Shown here: positions 1-8,715 of the stretch, one piece after another
Position numbering within the stretch: position 1 is the first letter of the stretch
Layout of the letters: each line of letters starts with the position of its first letter
Assembly (NCBI RefSeq): GCF_900215485.1
Contig: NZ_OCMZ01000002.1
Location: 496,001 to 560,000 of the forward strand
Reading direction: 5' to 3'
Length of the DNA stretch: 64,000 bases
Source: Nitrosovibrio sp. Nv4
GTDB lineage: Bacteria; Pseudomonadota; Gammaproteobacteria; Burkholderiales; Nitrosomonadaceae
Made by a program: the position numbers and the translations under genes
Notes under the pieces: generated by a model
What the model saw: only the letters and a program-made list of their open reading frames with translations
Told to the model about the DNA's origin: nothing
Database searches by the model: none

Positions 1-149
1 CCGGGGTATGCCTGCACGCGTTCTTCCAGTGCGTGAGAAAAAATCAATAGATAGAGCAAGGTAGACAGCATGGGTGCAAATACGGTCTGGAACCCGACTT
101 TCCAGAATCGTAGCAGTTCCTTGTAGAGCAGCGTAAGAAATCCATTCAT
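1..149 (-). CDS. ABC-2 type transporter permease, 5' end only
   Basis: The first 49 codons of a membrane permease run off the left edge of the window. The start ATG overlaps the stop of the upstream ATPase gene in an ATGA arrangement, which implies translational coupling. The visible peptide begins MNGFLTLLYKELLRFWKVGF, then a hydrophobic stretch containing LSTLLYLLIF. A short cytoplasmic KEllRF segment followed by the first membrane helix is typical of ABC-2 (YadH/NodJ-like) permeases. It should pair with the ATPase to form an exporter. The substrate is unknown because most of the protein lies outside the window. Confidence 0.8.
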   Translation of the reverse strand, partial: MNGFLTLLYKELLRFWKVGFQTVFAPMLSTLLYLLIFSHALEERVQAYP

Positions 150-1069
150 ACCGATGCAGGTTCCAGACTCTCTGCACCGTGCATGATCTTTACGAACACT
201 TCTTCCAGATCAGGTTGCAATATCTGCAGTTCCAGGACTTGGGTCTGGGTTGCGCGTAATGCTGTCATCACATTTTCAAGCTGGGAGTATTCCTCGATTG
301 CCAGAACGTAGTAGCCTTGGTCGTGGCCGATTATCAGTAGCTGTAACGCCGCCGGCAGCGTATCGGGAGATAACCGCAATCGTATCCGGTGTCCGGAAAT
401 GTTGCTGATGAGATTTCTGACGCTATCAAGCACAACGATACTGCCATTTTTGAGCATTGCCACGCGGTTGCATAAAGCCTCTGCTTCTTCCAGATAATGC
501 GTAGTGAGCACAATGGTATGACCGCTGCGGTTTAACTGCTTGATGAAGCGCCACAGGGCCTGGCGCAATTCCACATCTACGCCTGCGGTGGGTTCATCCA
601 AAACGATTACCGGGGGTTTGTGGACCAATGCCTGCGCTACCAGTACGCGCCGCTTCATGCCGCCGGACAACGAACGCATGTTGGTATCGGCCTTATCGGC
701 AAGGTCGAGATGGTGGATTATCTCGTCTATCCAGCTGTTATTCTTCTTTATGCCGTAATAGCCGGATTGGAACACAAGCGTTTCCCGAACGGTAAAGAAC
801 GGATCAAATACCAACTCCTGGGGCACCACGCCTAACATGCGGCGTGCTTTACGGTACTCGGCAACGACATCATGCCCCTTTACCCTGACACTCCCGCTGC
901 TGGCAAGGGTAAGGCCCGCGATAATATTGATCAGCGTCGTCTTTCCCGCTCCATTGGGGCCAAGCAATGCGAAGAATTCGCCTGTATCGATTTCGAGATC
1001 AATGCCGCACAAGGCATGCAATGCACCGAAACGCTTGTGCACCTGCCTGACTTCGATTGCCGGAGTCAT
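146..1069 (-). CDS. ABC transporter ATP-binding protein (YadG/NodI/CcmA-like)
   Basis: This 307-residue ATPase energises an export-type ABC-2 transporter at the cytoplasmic membrane. Visible motifs are Walker A GPNGAGKTT at about residues 37-45, the signature LSGGMKRR at about 133-140, Walker B VIVLDEP at about 154-160 and a switch histidine in LTTHYLEEAE. The C-terminal third is the variable domain usual for YadG-type ATPases. Its length is normal. The stop overlaps the start of the permease gene, so the two form an operon. The substrate cannot be read from the sequence; relatives export lipids, polysaccharides or drugs. Confidence 0.9.
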   Translation of the reverse strand: MTPAIEVRQVHKRFGALHALCGIDLEIDTGEFFALLGPNGAGKTTLINIIAGLTLASSGSVRVKGHDVVAEYRKARRMLGVVPQELVFDPFFTVRETLVFQSGYYGIKKNNSWIDEIIHHLDLADKADTNMRSLSGGMKRRVLVAQALVHKPPVIVLDEPTAGVDVELRQALWRFIKQLNRSGHTIVLTTHYLEEAEALCNRVAMLKNGSIVVLDSVRNLISNISGHRIRLRLSPDTLPAALQLLIIGHDQGYYVLAIEEYSQLENVMTALRATQTQVLELQILQPDLEEVFVKIMHGAESLEPASV

Positions 1070-1132
1070 GAAGAAAGCTCTGTTTCAAGCGTAGGAATAG
1101 CACGCTTTAATGTTTGCATGAGCGTACGGAAT

Positions 1133-2779
1133 TCATCGAGCAGCAGTTTCGACCATGGAGACAGGCAGGTTTGGGGATTGAATGATGCTGGCTGAGGCGT
1201 CTTGCGAGAAATAGTTGCTCAGGTATTTATCGAAAGGGATCTCATCCGTGGCATCGAGCTGTTTCTGTTGCGCCAGCGATGTCTTGACCTGGAGATCAAA
1301 ATTCCTCTTTACCGCCGCATCCAGTGTGGCCTTCTGGAAATAACGAGTGTATTCACGGGACTTCTGCAATACCAGTTCGGTAATTGACATCTTTTGCGCG
1401 CGCATGGCCGTCAGCACTCTTGCTGAAGCCGTCAACTCAGGATGGTGAATTGTTTCGATCTGCTGGTGCAATGCGCGGGTGTAGGGGATATCGGCATTGC
1501 CGTTGTCCAGGATCTCACAGATCTCCCGCATCTGCTCACACAGCGTCAGCGCCCATTGCCGCAACGGAACTTCACACCCATTGTCCAGCAGCTTAAGCTT
1601 CGGATCCCTGCCGCGATTGGCCACCGACAATACGTTATTGCTGATCTCGTCAAGCTGCTTCGAGTCATGCCCCACATTGGGTTGGAATAGACAGAAAAGA
1701 CTCAGCGCTTCAAGAAAGCGCGTAGTTTCGATCGCAATGCCCGCAGGTTCAAACACATCGACATCCACGGATCGTATTTCAATATATTGAATCCCCCGGC
1801 TTCCCAGTGCCTGCAGCGGCCTCTCAGCGGGCCTCGTGGGCTGTTTTGGCCGCACCGAAGTGTAATATTCGTTCTCTATCTGCAGGAAATGGGTATTCAA
1901 CTGCCGGTACTGGATGCCTACCTTTGCCCCGATCCTTTCATATCCGAGATAAGGTATCGTTGTTGCTCTGCCCAAATGCCGTATATATTCTTCGATGCTG
2001 TTAAAGGAAATATGAAACATCGATTGAACGGGATTCAAATAGCCTATCTCGCTCATCCTCAAAGAGGTGGCAAAGGGCTTGTAGTAGGAAGTCTCATCGA
2101 ATTTCTGCAAGGTATCGGAATAAACAGAATTGCGGCTATCGACGAAGCTTTTGCCCACTGCCGGGGACGAGCCGAATAAATACAGGATAAGCCAGCCATA
2201 ACGCTGCAGATTTCTGATCATTCCCATATAAGCGCTGGTGGTGAAGGATTGCAGATCACCCGTATGTTTCACGAACTGTTGGTATTCGGGCCAGAATTGT
2301 TCAGGAAGCGAGTAGTTGAAATGGATTCCGGCGATGACTTGCATGCAGCGGCCGTAGCGATAGCTTAAACCCTGCCGGTAGATGTGCTTCATCTTCCCGA
2401 CATTGGATGAACCATATTCGGCGATGGGAATTGCCGGGTCCCGCAAATCGCCGACAGGCATACTTGCCGCCAGCAATAATTCGTCATTGATATTTGCGCA
2501 GACATATTTATGCAAGTCCGTCAAGGAATGCAGCACTTCCGTTCCATCCGATAATGCTGGCGTGATCAACTCAAGTAAGGCTTCAGAATAATCAGTTGTG
2601 ATATTCGGATGAGTCAACGCGGCTCCAAGCTGAACCGGATGAGGTGACAATGATATTGATCCCTCCCGGTTAATTCGGAGGCTTTCTTTTTCGATGCCTT
2701 TCAAGCCATGAATTAATAACGGCTGAAGAGATTTGTCGATGGGTGTTGCGTGCTCGCTACAAGATAATTGTCTTGACAT
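1133..2779 (-). CDS. gshA: Glutamate-cysteine ligase
   Basis: The product catalyses ATP-dependent joining of glutamate and cysteine, the first step of glutathione synthesis, in the cytoplasm. The 548-residue protein matches the enterobacterial-type GshA family in length. The early GIEKESLRINREG block, the YSEALLELITP stretch and the GIQYIEIRSVDVD segment are typical of that family. The start is well supported by a GGAGGATA ribosome site five bases upstream. The region directly upstream holds one copy of a 91-bp inverted repeat (2795-2885). The ABC exporter genes follow 63 bases downstream and may be co-transcribed. Confidence 0.93.
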   Translation of the reverse strand: MSRQLSCSEHATPIDKSLQPLLIHGLKGIEKESLRINREGSISLSPHPVQLGAALTHPNITTDYSEALLELITPALSDGTEVLHSLTDLHKYVCANINDELLLAASMPVGDLRDPAIPIAEYGSSNVGKMKHIYRQGLSYRYGRCMQVIAGIHFNYSLPEQFWPEYQQFVKHTGDLQSFTTSAYMGMIRNLQRYGWLILYLFGSSPAVGKSFVDSRNSVYSDTLQKFDETSYYKPFATSLRMSEIGYLNPVQSMFHISFNSIEEYIRHLGRATTIPYLGYERIGAKVGIQYRQLNTHFLQIENEYYTSVRPKQPTRPAERPLQALGSRGIQYIEIRSVDVDVFEPAGIAIETTRFLEALSLFCLFQPNVGHDSKQLDEISNNVLSVANRGRDPKLKLLDNGCEVPLRQWALTLCEQMREICEILDNGNADIPYTRALHQQIETIHHPELTASARVLTAMRAQKMSITELVLQKSREYTRYFQKATLDAAVKRNFDLQVKTSLAQQKQLDATDEIPFDKYLSNYFSQDASASIIQSPNLPVSMVETAAR

Positions 2780-2794
2780 TTATCCTCCGATATT

Positions 2795-2885
2795 GCTTGC
2801 AATTAGCAAGTGGTCAAAGTATAGACCTGGAGACGGACAGGTGTGTAGTCTGCAAAATCAGTTATCAGAGTCCTGTTTTTGAAAC
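2795..2885. repeat. 91-bp inverted repeat, left copy (flanks lysR)
   Basis: This segment is the reverse complement of 3873-3963 with 8 mismatches in 91 bases (about 91% identity) and no gaps. It contains the palindrome CTTGC-N5-GCAAG at its outer end and a promoter-like pair TTGCAA-N17-TATAGA reading rightward. In the right copy the same promoter reads into lysR. Here it reads into an 18-codon dead-end frame starting at 2887. It also occupies the gshA upstream region. Confidence 0.85.
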
Positions 2886-2989
2886 TATGAGTGGCGCAGT
2901 GGCAGAGATGGATTCGTTGCGCAAGTTCCGACAGCGCTTTTAAGCTGGCCTAGTCCTCATGCAGCATCTCGAAACGCTGCGCGAGAAAA

Positions 2990-3871
2990 TCAATTAATGC
3001 CCGCACAGAATGGCAGAAGACCGCGCCGGGACGGAAACACCGCATGAATGATTTCCCGACACGGCGCCCAGTCTGGCACCAGTCTAACCAATGAACCAGC
3101 CGTCAGCTGGTCCCGTGCCATGACCATCGGCAGCTGCACTACACCGACACCGGCCTCGGCGGCATCTCTTAGCGCGATCATGTCCGTCGTCACGAAGCGC
3201 GGCGTGTGATGAAGTGTGGCTTGTGCGCCATTCGGCCCATGCAGCGCCCAGCTATGGATTTGTTGTGCAGTCCCCAGGCCCAGGCTCGGCCAATTGCCCA
3301 AAGCGGCTGGTGCGGCAGGAAAGCCGAGTTGCTGGACAAGCGCGGGGCTGGCCACCAAACATTGGCTTCGATCAGCCAGGATGCGCATGACCAGATCACT
3401 GTCCTGCAGGGGCGGTGGCCGCACACGAAGGGCGATGTCCAGTGACTCGCTGATCAGATCGACACGTCGGTTGGTCGCCTCCATCTGCACTGTGACGCAC
3501 GGATAGCGCACCATGAAATCAGCCAGCATCACTCCCACATAAGCATTCACCAGCGGTATGGGGCATGTCATCCGGATTACACCCCGGGGTTCGGCCTTTA
3601 AGGTGTCTATTGCTTCCTGGGCCCCCTCAGCTTCCACCAGCATCGCCTTGCAATGCGTGTAATAAGTCTCGCCGGCGTCGGTAACTGCAAAGTGACGTGT
3701 CGAGCGCTGGATCAGCCGCACACCCAAGCGCTCTTCCAGCTTGGCGATGCGGCGGCTAAGCTTCGATTTCGGCATGCCCAGGGCCCGGCCTGCCGGAGCA
3801 AAGCCGCCATGATCCACGGCCTGGACGTAGTAATAGAGGTCATTCAGGTCTTGCATAAGGGGGCCATCCAT
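2990..3871 (-). CDS. LysR family transcriptional regulator, C-terminus frameshifted
   Basis: This is a DNA-binding regulator with the usual LysR N-terminal winged helix (DLNDLYYYVQAVDHGGFAPA, then LSRRIAKLEERLGVRL) and a substrate-binding domain, 293 residues as it stands. The expected ending is present in another frame: deleting one T near 3011-3013 restores LLPSVRALIDFLAQRFEMLHED and moves the stop to 2950-2952, giving about 307 residues, the family norm. A one-base insertion has therefore replaced roughly the last 22 residues with 6. Function may survive. No clear ribosome site precedes the ATG at 3871 or the alternative at 3856. The gene lies between two inverted repeats and is divergent from the amoC-like genes. 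Effector and targets are unknown. Confidence 0.85.
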   Translation of the reverse strand: MDGPLMQDLNDLYYYVQAVDHGGFAPAGRALGMPKSKLSRRIAKLEERLGVRLIQRSTRHFAVTDAGETYYTHCKAMLVEAEGAQEAIDTLKAEPRGVIRMTCPIPLVNAYVGVMLADFMVRYPCVTVQMEATNRRVDLISESLDIALRVRPPPLQDSDLVMRILADRSQCLVASPALVQQLGFPAAPAALGNWPSLGLGTAQQIHSWALHGPNGAQATLHHTPRFVTTDMIALRDAAEAGVGVVQLPMVMARDQLTAGSLVRLVPDWAPCREIIHAVFPSRRGLLPFCAGIN

Positions 3872-3872
3872 C

Positions 3873-3963
3873 GTTTCAAAAATAGAACTCTGATAACTGA
3901 TTTAGCAGACTACACGCCTATCCGGCTCCAGGTCTATACTCTGACCACTTGCTTATTGCAAGC
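3873..3963. repeat. 91-bp inverted repeat, right copy (lysR promoter/operator)
   Basis: This is the partner of 2795-2885. It ends one base before the lysR start codon, so it carries the lysR promoter (TTGCAA-N17-TATAGA on the minus strand). The CTTGC-N5-GCAAG dyad at the far end is shaped like a LysR-type binding site. The same region forms the left part of the leader of the AmoC-like mini-gene on the plus strand. Confidence 0.85.
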
Positions 3964-4041
3964 ATAATACCTGGTAATTGCGTTAGCAAGAGGCTCCCTA
4001 CAGGAAGAAGTGGTAGTCAGTTAACTAAAAGGAGTACTGAA

Positions 4042-4197
4042 ATGGCAACAAGACATCGAAGGTTGCGGAGCTATCCGCAAGCAGGTGTTGGTGCTTCCAG
4101 CATGCCATCATTACACGAATCAAAGATGTACAAGTTTGGCGTGCTGGGTCTTCTGGGAATAGCACTACTCTGGAATGGGCTTCAAACCTTTGCCTGA
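4042..4197 (+). CDS. 51-residue AmoC-like mini-protein (first transmembrane segment only)
   Basis: The peptide starts MATRHRRL and contains SLHESKMYKFGVLGLLGIAL followed by LWNGLQTFA and a stop. AmoC just downstream reads [20 protein letters not shown] then [11 protein letters not shown], so this peptide aligns with the AmoC N-terminus and first membrane helix and stops exactly where that helix ends. The leader AAAAGGAGTACTGAAATGGC closely matches the amoC leader AAAGGAGTATTGAAATATGG. Eight bases separate the ribosome site from the ATG. It could be a decayed duplicate of amoC, or a functional small membrane protein. No further AmoC sequence follows the stop, and nothing of known function is visible apart from this similarity. 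Confidence 0.6.
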   Translation: MATRHRRLRSYPQAGVGASSMPSLHESKMYKFGVLGLLGIALLWNGLQTFA

Positions 4198-4317
4198 CAG
4201 GCAAAGTATTTTGCAAGGATGAATGATGTAACGACTTATTCACCATTTTGATATTTATGGAGAACCAAGTCAAATCCGCTCAGGCAGTTGCGGGTAATTA
4301 ATCTAAAGGAGTATTGA

Positions 4318-5136
<819 letters not shown>

Positions 5137-5174
5137 GGGCTAACTGAGGAATCCGAGCAGTGGCCTGAAGCCTG

Positions 5175-5212
5175 AATCGCCCCGCTCCCGCATTACAGAG
5201 GACGGGGCGATT
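5175..5212 (+). terminator. Hairpin terminator after amoC
   Basis: A perfect 10-bp stem (AATCGCCCCG / CGGGGCGATT) with an 18-base loop begins 38 bases after the amoC stop. The following T run is short, so termination may be partial or may serve mRNA stability. Confidence 0.6.
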
Positions 5213-5286
5213 TGCAATAAGCCATAGTAAAACAGCATGCAGAGGATAACGAAGATCAGTTGAACCATACATCGAGGAGCAATCAA

Positions 5287-5409
5287 ATGATCAAGCAAGT
5301 GATGCGGTCCACTATTATTGCCGTTGCAGCGCTTTACTGTGGCATGGCTGGAGCGCATGGTAAGGTGTCGATGGAGGAAGATACATGCACTCGAAGGCGA
5401 CCAGGATAG
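5287..5409 (+). pseudogene. Truncated gene for a small exported protein
   Basis: A good GAGGAG ribosome site seven bases before the ATG introduces a 40-codon frame. It has a clear signal peptide (MIKQVMRSTIIAVAALYCGM, cleavage near AGAHG) followed by KVSMEEDTC, then runs into unrelated sequence and a stop. The exported domain is missing. Resolvase-type sequence begins within the next few tens of bases, so the gene was probably cut by an insertion or deletion near 5385-5400. I half-recognise the AHGKVSMEEDTC start as that of small periplasmic proteins of ammonia oxidisers but cannot confirm it. It probably once shared the amoC transcript. Confidence 0.5.
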
Positions 5410-5439
5410 CCAAGCGGCGCACCGGTGGCAGGCGACTGA

Positions 5440-5990
5440 TCGCGGTGATCTTGGCGATGATCGGGATAACGCGGCGCAAATTGCCGCGCTCAAGTCTGCC
5501 GGGTGTGAACTTATTTTTCAGGAGAAAGCCACCGGCGGCCGCTGGGAGCGGCCTGAATTTCATCGTCTGCTCGGGCAGCTGCGCAAGAGCGATGTATTGG
5601 TAGTCTGGAGCTGGATCGCCTTTCACGCTCTTTAAAAGGCGCGCTGAGCTTGATGGAAAAAGTCCAGCAGGCGGCGCGGGGTTCCAGAGTTTGACTGAAG
5701 CGATTGACACCACCTCGCCCGGTGGCCGTATGATGATGCAGATTGTCGGGGCCTTTGCCGAATTCGAGCGAGCCATGCTACGCGAACGCACTCGCAATGG
5801 CCTTGATGCCTCACGTCAGGAAGGGCGTGTCGGAGGTCGGCGCCCAAAACTTAAGACGCACCAGCAGCAAGAGATTATGCACCTGGTTAACTCTGGACAG
5901 AAGACCGCAGCGGATGCCGCCAGACTATTCAACGTCCATCCCGCTACCGTGTCACACGCGTCTCCTGCAAGGTGCCAAGGTGCCTTAACC
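5440..5990 (+). pseudogene. Serine recombinase (resolvase/invertase), multiply frameshifted
   Basis: Three frames must be joined to rebuild the protein. Frame one (about 5465-5610) gives DNAAQIAALKSAGCELIF and LRKSDVLVVW. A second frame gives LDRLSRSLKGALSLMEKVQQ. A third frame (about 5691-5950) gives the PGGRMMMQIVGAFAEFERAM block, the RERTRNGL segment and the C-terminal helix-turn-helix GRRPKLK...AADAARLFNVHPATVS. The last few codons (RLLQGAKVP) need a further shift. The N-terminal catalytic serine region (YARVS) is not recognisable. It is a dead resolvase, probably from a Tn3-like element, lying next to amoC. No terminal repeats or transposase are visible. Confidence 0.75.
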
Positions 5991-6132
5991 GGATTTTGCG
6001 TTCCATTGCGCCCTAAACCCCTGAAGCAGGGACTTGAGGAGGTATATTTATTTATATGTAACGTAGAACACAGCCGAGCGGCGATAATCTAATTATTCTT
6101 GATATTCGTTATGGACTCTATTCAGACTCGAA

Positions 6133-6909
6133 ATGACGCGCCCGCTACGCATCGGATTGTCGCCACGCATACTGCATACTCCTCCAGCGGGATTGGGCTT
6201 CCCGAAAAAGACGTTACAGTACCTTGAGCAGACGGTCGCCCACTGGATCATGCGCCGCCGGGCTCTGGCTTTCATGCTGCCGGCCATAGAAACCGGTGGG
6301 GTCGAGCGTTCTCATGTGCGTATAAGCGACTATGTCAGGGAAATCGATGGGCTCGTACTGCAAGGTGGCGCGGATGTCAGCCCCATTTCTTACGGTGAAA
6401 CCCCAACGCGGCCGGAATGGTCCGGGGACCGGGTGCGTGACCTGTACGAAATGGAACTCTTTTGGGAATGTGTCGTACAGGGAAAACCCGTACTGGGCAT
6501 TTGCCGTGGATTACAACTTATCAATGTGGCGTTGGGCGGCACCCTTTATCAGGACATTGCTACCGAACACCCGCACGCAATCCTGCATGTAGACGATATC
6601 CTGTACGATCAGCACCGGCATACCGTTCTAATTGAGGAAAATTCGCGGCTGGCGAAGCTGTACGGTGAGAATTATCAACGCCTGGTCAACAGCATTCATC
6701 ATCAGGCAATCAAGCGATTGGGGCGTGATTCGGTCGTCGAGGCGGTTTCCGACGTTGATGGCATTATCGAGGCAATACGTATGCGAGGGGAATGCTATGT
6801 GACCGCGTTTCAATGGCATCCCGAGTTTCATGGAGGCGCCACCGACCTGCTCGATTCAGGGCCCATACTGGACGATTTCCTTGCCGCCGCTGAAAAGCAG
6901 CGCATGTGA
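6133..6909 (+). CDS. Class I glutamine amidotransferase-like peptidase C26 (PuuD-type)
   Basis: The 258-residue protein belongs to the gamma-glutamyl-GABA hydrolase family (peptidase C26). It shows the nucleophile elbow GICRGLQ, the substrate-loop LQGGADVSP, and the catalytic His/Glu motif FQWHPEF near the C-terminus. Members hydrolyse gamma-glutamyl amides in polyamine breakdown or as stand-alone amidases. No puu pathway genes are nearby, so the substrate is open. The start follows directly after the decayed resolvase region with little spare sequence and no strong ribosome site. It converges on thrC. Confidence 0.85.
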   Translation: MTRPLRIGLSPRILHTPPAGLGFPKKTLQYLEQTVAHWIMRRRALAFMLPAIETGGVERSHVRISDYVREIDGLVLQGGADVSPISYGETPTRPEWSGDRVRDLYEMELFWECVVQGKPVLGICRGLQLINVALGGTLYQDIATEHPHAILHVDDILYDQHRHTVLIEENSRLAKLYGENYQRLVNSIHHQAIKRLGRDSVVEAVSDVDGIIEAIRMRGECYVTAFQWHPEFHGGATDLLDSGPILDDFLAAAEKQRM

Positions 6910-6969
6910 CCAAGCCGACAGTACCACTTTAACCGCGGTGTTTTTATCTCAGGCCAGGCTCCAAATCGT

Positions 6970-7034
6970 CGTTCCCGCGAACGCGGGAATCCAGGGTTTT
7001 TTGAAGCTGTCAGATTCCCGCTTTCGCGGGAATG
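6970..7034. repeat. Paired GTTCCCGCG...CGCGGGAAT palindromes
   Basis: Two related palindromes, GTTCCCGCGAACGCGGGAAT at 6971-6990 and ATTCCCGCTTTCGCGGGAAT at 7014-7033, lie between convergent genes. This is the widely dispersed ATTCCCGCGnnnGCGGGAAT repeat found in many beta- and gammaproteobacteria. Placed here it could act as a bidirectional transcription stop for the C26 gene and thrC. Confidence 0.75.
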
Positions 7035-7113
7035 GCAGTTTCATGGGGACGATGGCAAGAGAAGGTGAAGCGCAGCAAATGATACTCTCCAGAGCGTTTG
7101 TTCAAAGATTCCG

Positions 7114-8559
7114 CTATTCGGCCTGCTCGGCAATGAATGCCTTGACCGCATCGGCATCCGCATTCATGACCACATACCGCTGCGGCATGTTTTCAATATT
7201 CTCATACCCGGCGGGACGCGCCGGCGCATGGCCTATGGCCTCGATAATGCTCTCGGAAAACTTGACGGGCAACGCGGTTTCCAGACAAATTAGCGGTACG
7301 TCTGTTTCGCGATATTCAAGTCCCACCTTCAAACCGTCGGCAGTATGCGGGTCCACCAGAATGCCGTATTGTTCATGAATCTGGCGTATGGTGGCGATGC
7401 GTTCGGCGTGGCTGCTGGTTCCCGACACAAGTCCGAACTCCTTTACTCTTTCCCACAAAGGCGTACCGGCAAGATCGAAAGCACCGTCGTGAGCGCGATC
7501 CGCTTCCGCTCCCCCGCCCCCACCTCTTTCCACCGCCCGCCACAATTCTTTCACCTTGGCCGCATCCCGTCCCGTCAAATCAAAAATGAAACGCTCGAAG
7601 TTGGATGCTTTGGAAATGTCCATCGACGGACTGCTGGTATGCAGCGTTTCCGCAGTAGCGCGAGGCCGATAGCAACCTGTCCTGAAAAACTCATCCAGAA
7701 CATCATTTTCGTTGGTCGCCAGTATCAATTTTCTGATGGGCAACCCCATCATGCGAGCAACGTGGCCCGCGCAAATATTGCCAAAATTCCCCGATGGCAC
7801 GGCGAAGGACACCTGCTCGCTACTAGAACCGGTAGCGGCAAAATAGCCTTTGAAATAATAGACGATTTGCGCAACGATCCGTGCCCAGTTTATTGAATTG
7901 ACCGTACCTATGCGGTATTTTTGCTTAAAGGCATAATCGTTGCTGACTGCCTTTACAATGTCCTGGCAATCATCGAACACGCCGCGGACGGCAATATTGA
8001 AAATGTTCGGGTCTTGCAGGGAATACATTTGCGCTGTCTGGAATCGGCTCATCTTTCCTTGCGGTGAAAGCATGAACACGCGAATGCTGCGCTTGCCGCG
8101 CATGGCATATTCCGCGCTGGGCCCGGTATCGCCAGAAGTCGCTCCCAGAATGTTCAGATACTCCCCTGATTTCTCCAGGACATACTCGAACAAATTGCCC
8201 AGTAATTGCATGGCGATATCCTTGAACGCCAGCGTCGGGCCATTCGACAATCCCAGAATATGCAGTCCAGGTTCCAAAGTTTTAAGCGGCGTTATCTCCT
8301 CGCTTTGGAATGATTCCGTCGTATAGGTCCGCACAATGATGCCGCGCAGGTCCGCGACAGGAATGTCGTCTGCGAATCGCGAAATGATCTCGAACGCGAG
8401 TTCCTGATAGCTCAGGCCACGCAGTTTTTCCAGTTCGGCAAAATCAATCTGCGGATAGGTTTCGGGCATTGCCAACCCGCCGTCCGGCGCGAGCCCACCC
8501 AGAAGAATCCTGGAAAACCTTTTTGGCGGCATGCCGCCGCGAGTAGAAATATAACGCAT
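7114..8559 (-). CDS. thrC: Threonine synthase
   Basis: The product is a PLP enzyme that converts O-phosphohomoserine to threonine in the cytoplasm. The 481-residue length matches the long (class I) bacterial form. The lysine in GPTLAFKDIAMQ is the cofactor Schiff-base residue, and the glycine-rich phosphate loop GATSGDTGPSAE and SVPSGNFGNI segments are clear. It follows hom with a 156-base gap and completes the homoserine-to-threonine branch. A short glycine run (ERGGGGGAEADRA) in the middle looks like a surface loop expansion. Palindromic repeats lie 80 bases downstream. Confidence 0.95.
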   Translation of the reverse strand: MRYISTRGGMPPKRFSRILLGGLAPDGGLAMPETYPQIDFAELEKLRGLSYQELAFEIISRFADDIPVADLRGIIVRTYTTESFQSEEITPLKTLEPGLHILGLSNGPTLAFKDIAMQLLGNLFEYVLEKSGEYLNILGATSGDTGPSAEYAMRGKRSIRVFMLSPQGKMSRFQTAQMYSLQDPNIFNIAVRGVFDDCQDIVKAVSNDYAFKQKYRIGTVNSINWARIVAQIVYYFKGYFAATGSSSEQVSFAVPSGNFGNICAGHVARMMGLPIRKLILATNENDVLDEFFRTGCYRPRATAETLHTSSPSMDISKASNFERFIFDLTGRDAAKVKELWRAVERGGGGGAEADRAHDGAFDLAGTPLWERVKEFGLVSGTSSHAERIATIRQIHEQYGILVDPHTADGLKVGLEYRETDVPLICLETALPVKFSESIIEAIGHAPARPAGYENIENMPQRYVVMNADADAVKAFIAEQAE

Positions 8560-8715
8560 TGTATTTACCAGAAAAGAATTCAGAACGTTCTCTTATAAAA
8601 CACCTGAGCGGCCAACTAGACTCCAGTGGAGCCACCGGCTTGCCTAGGCGTCAAAAAATTGCCTGTATCCGTAAATTTTTAAGGCGCCTTCGGGATCATC
8701 GGGGCCTATTTGGGA

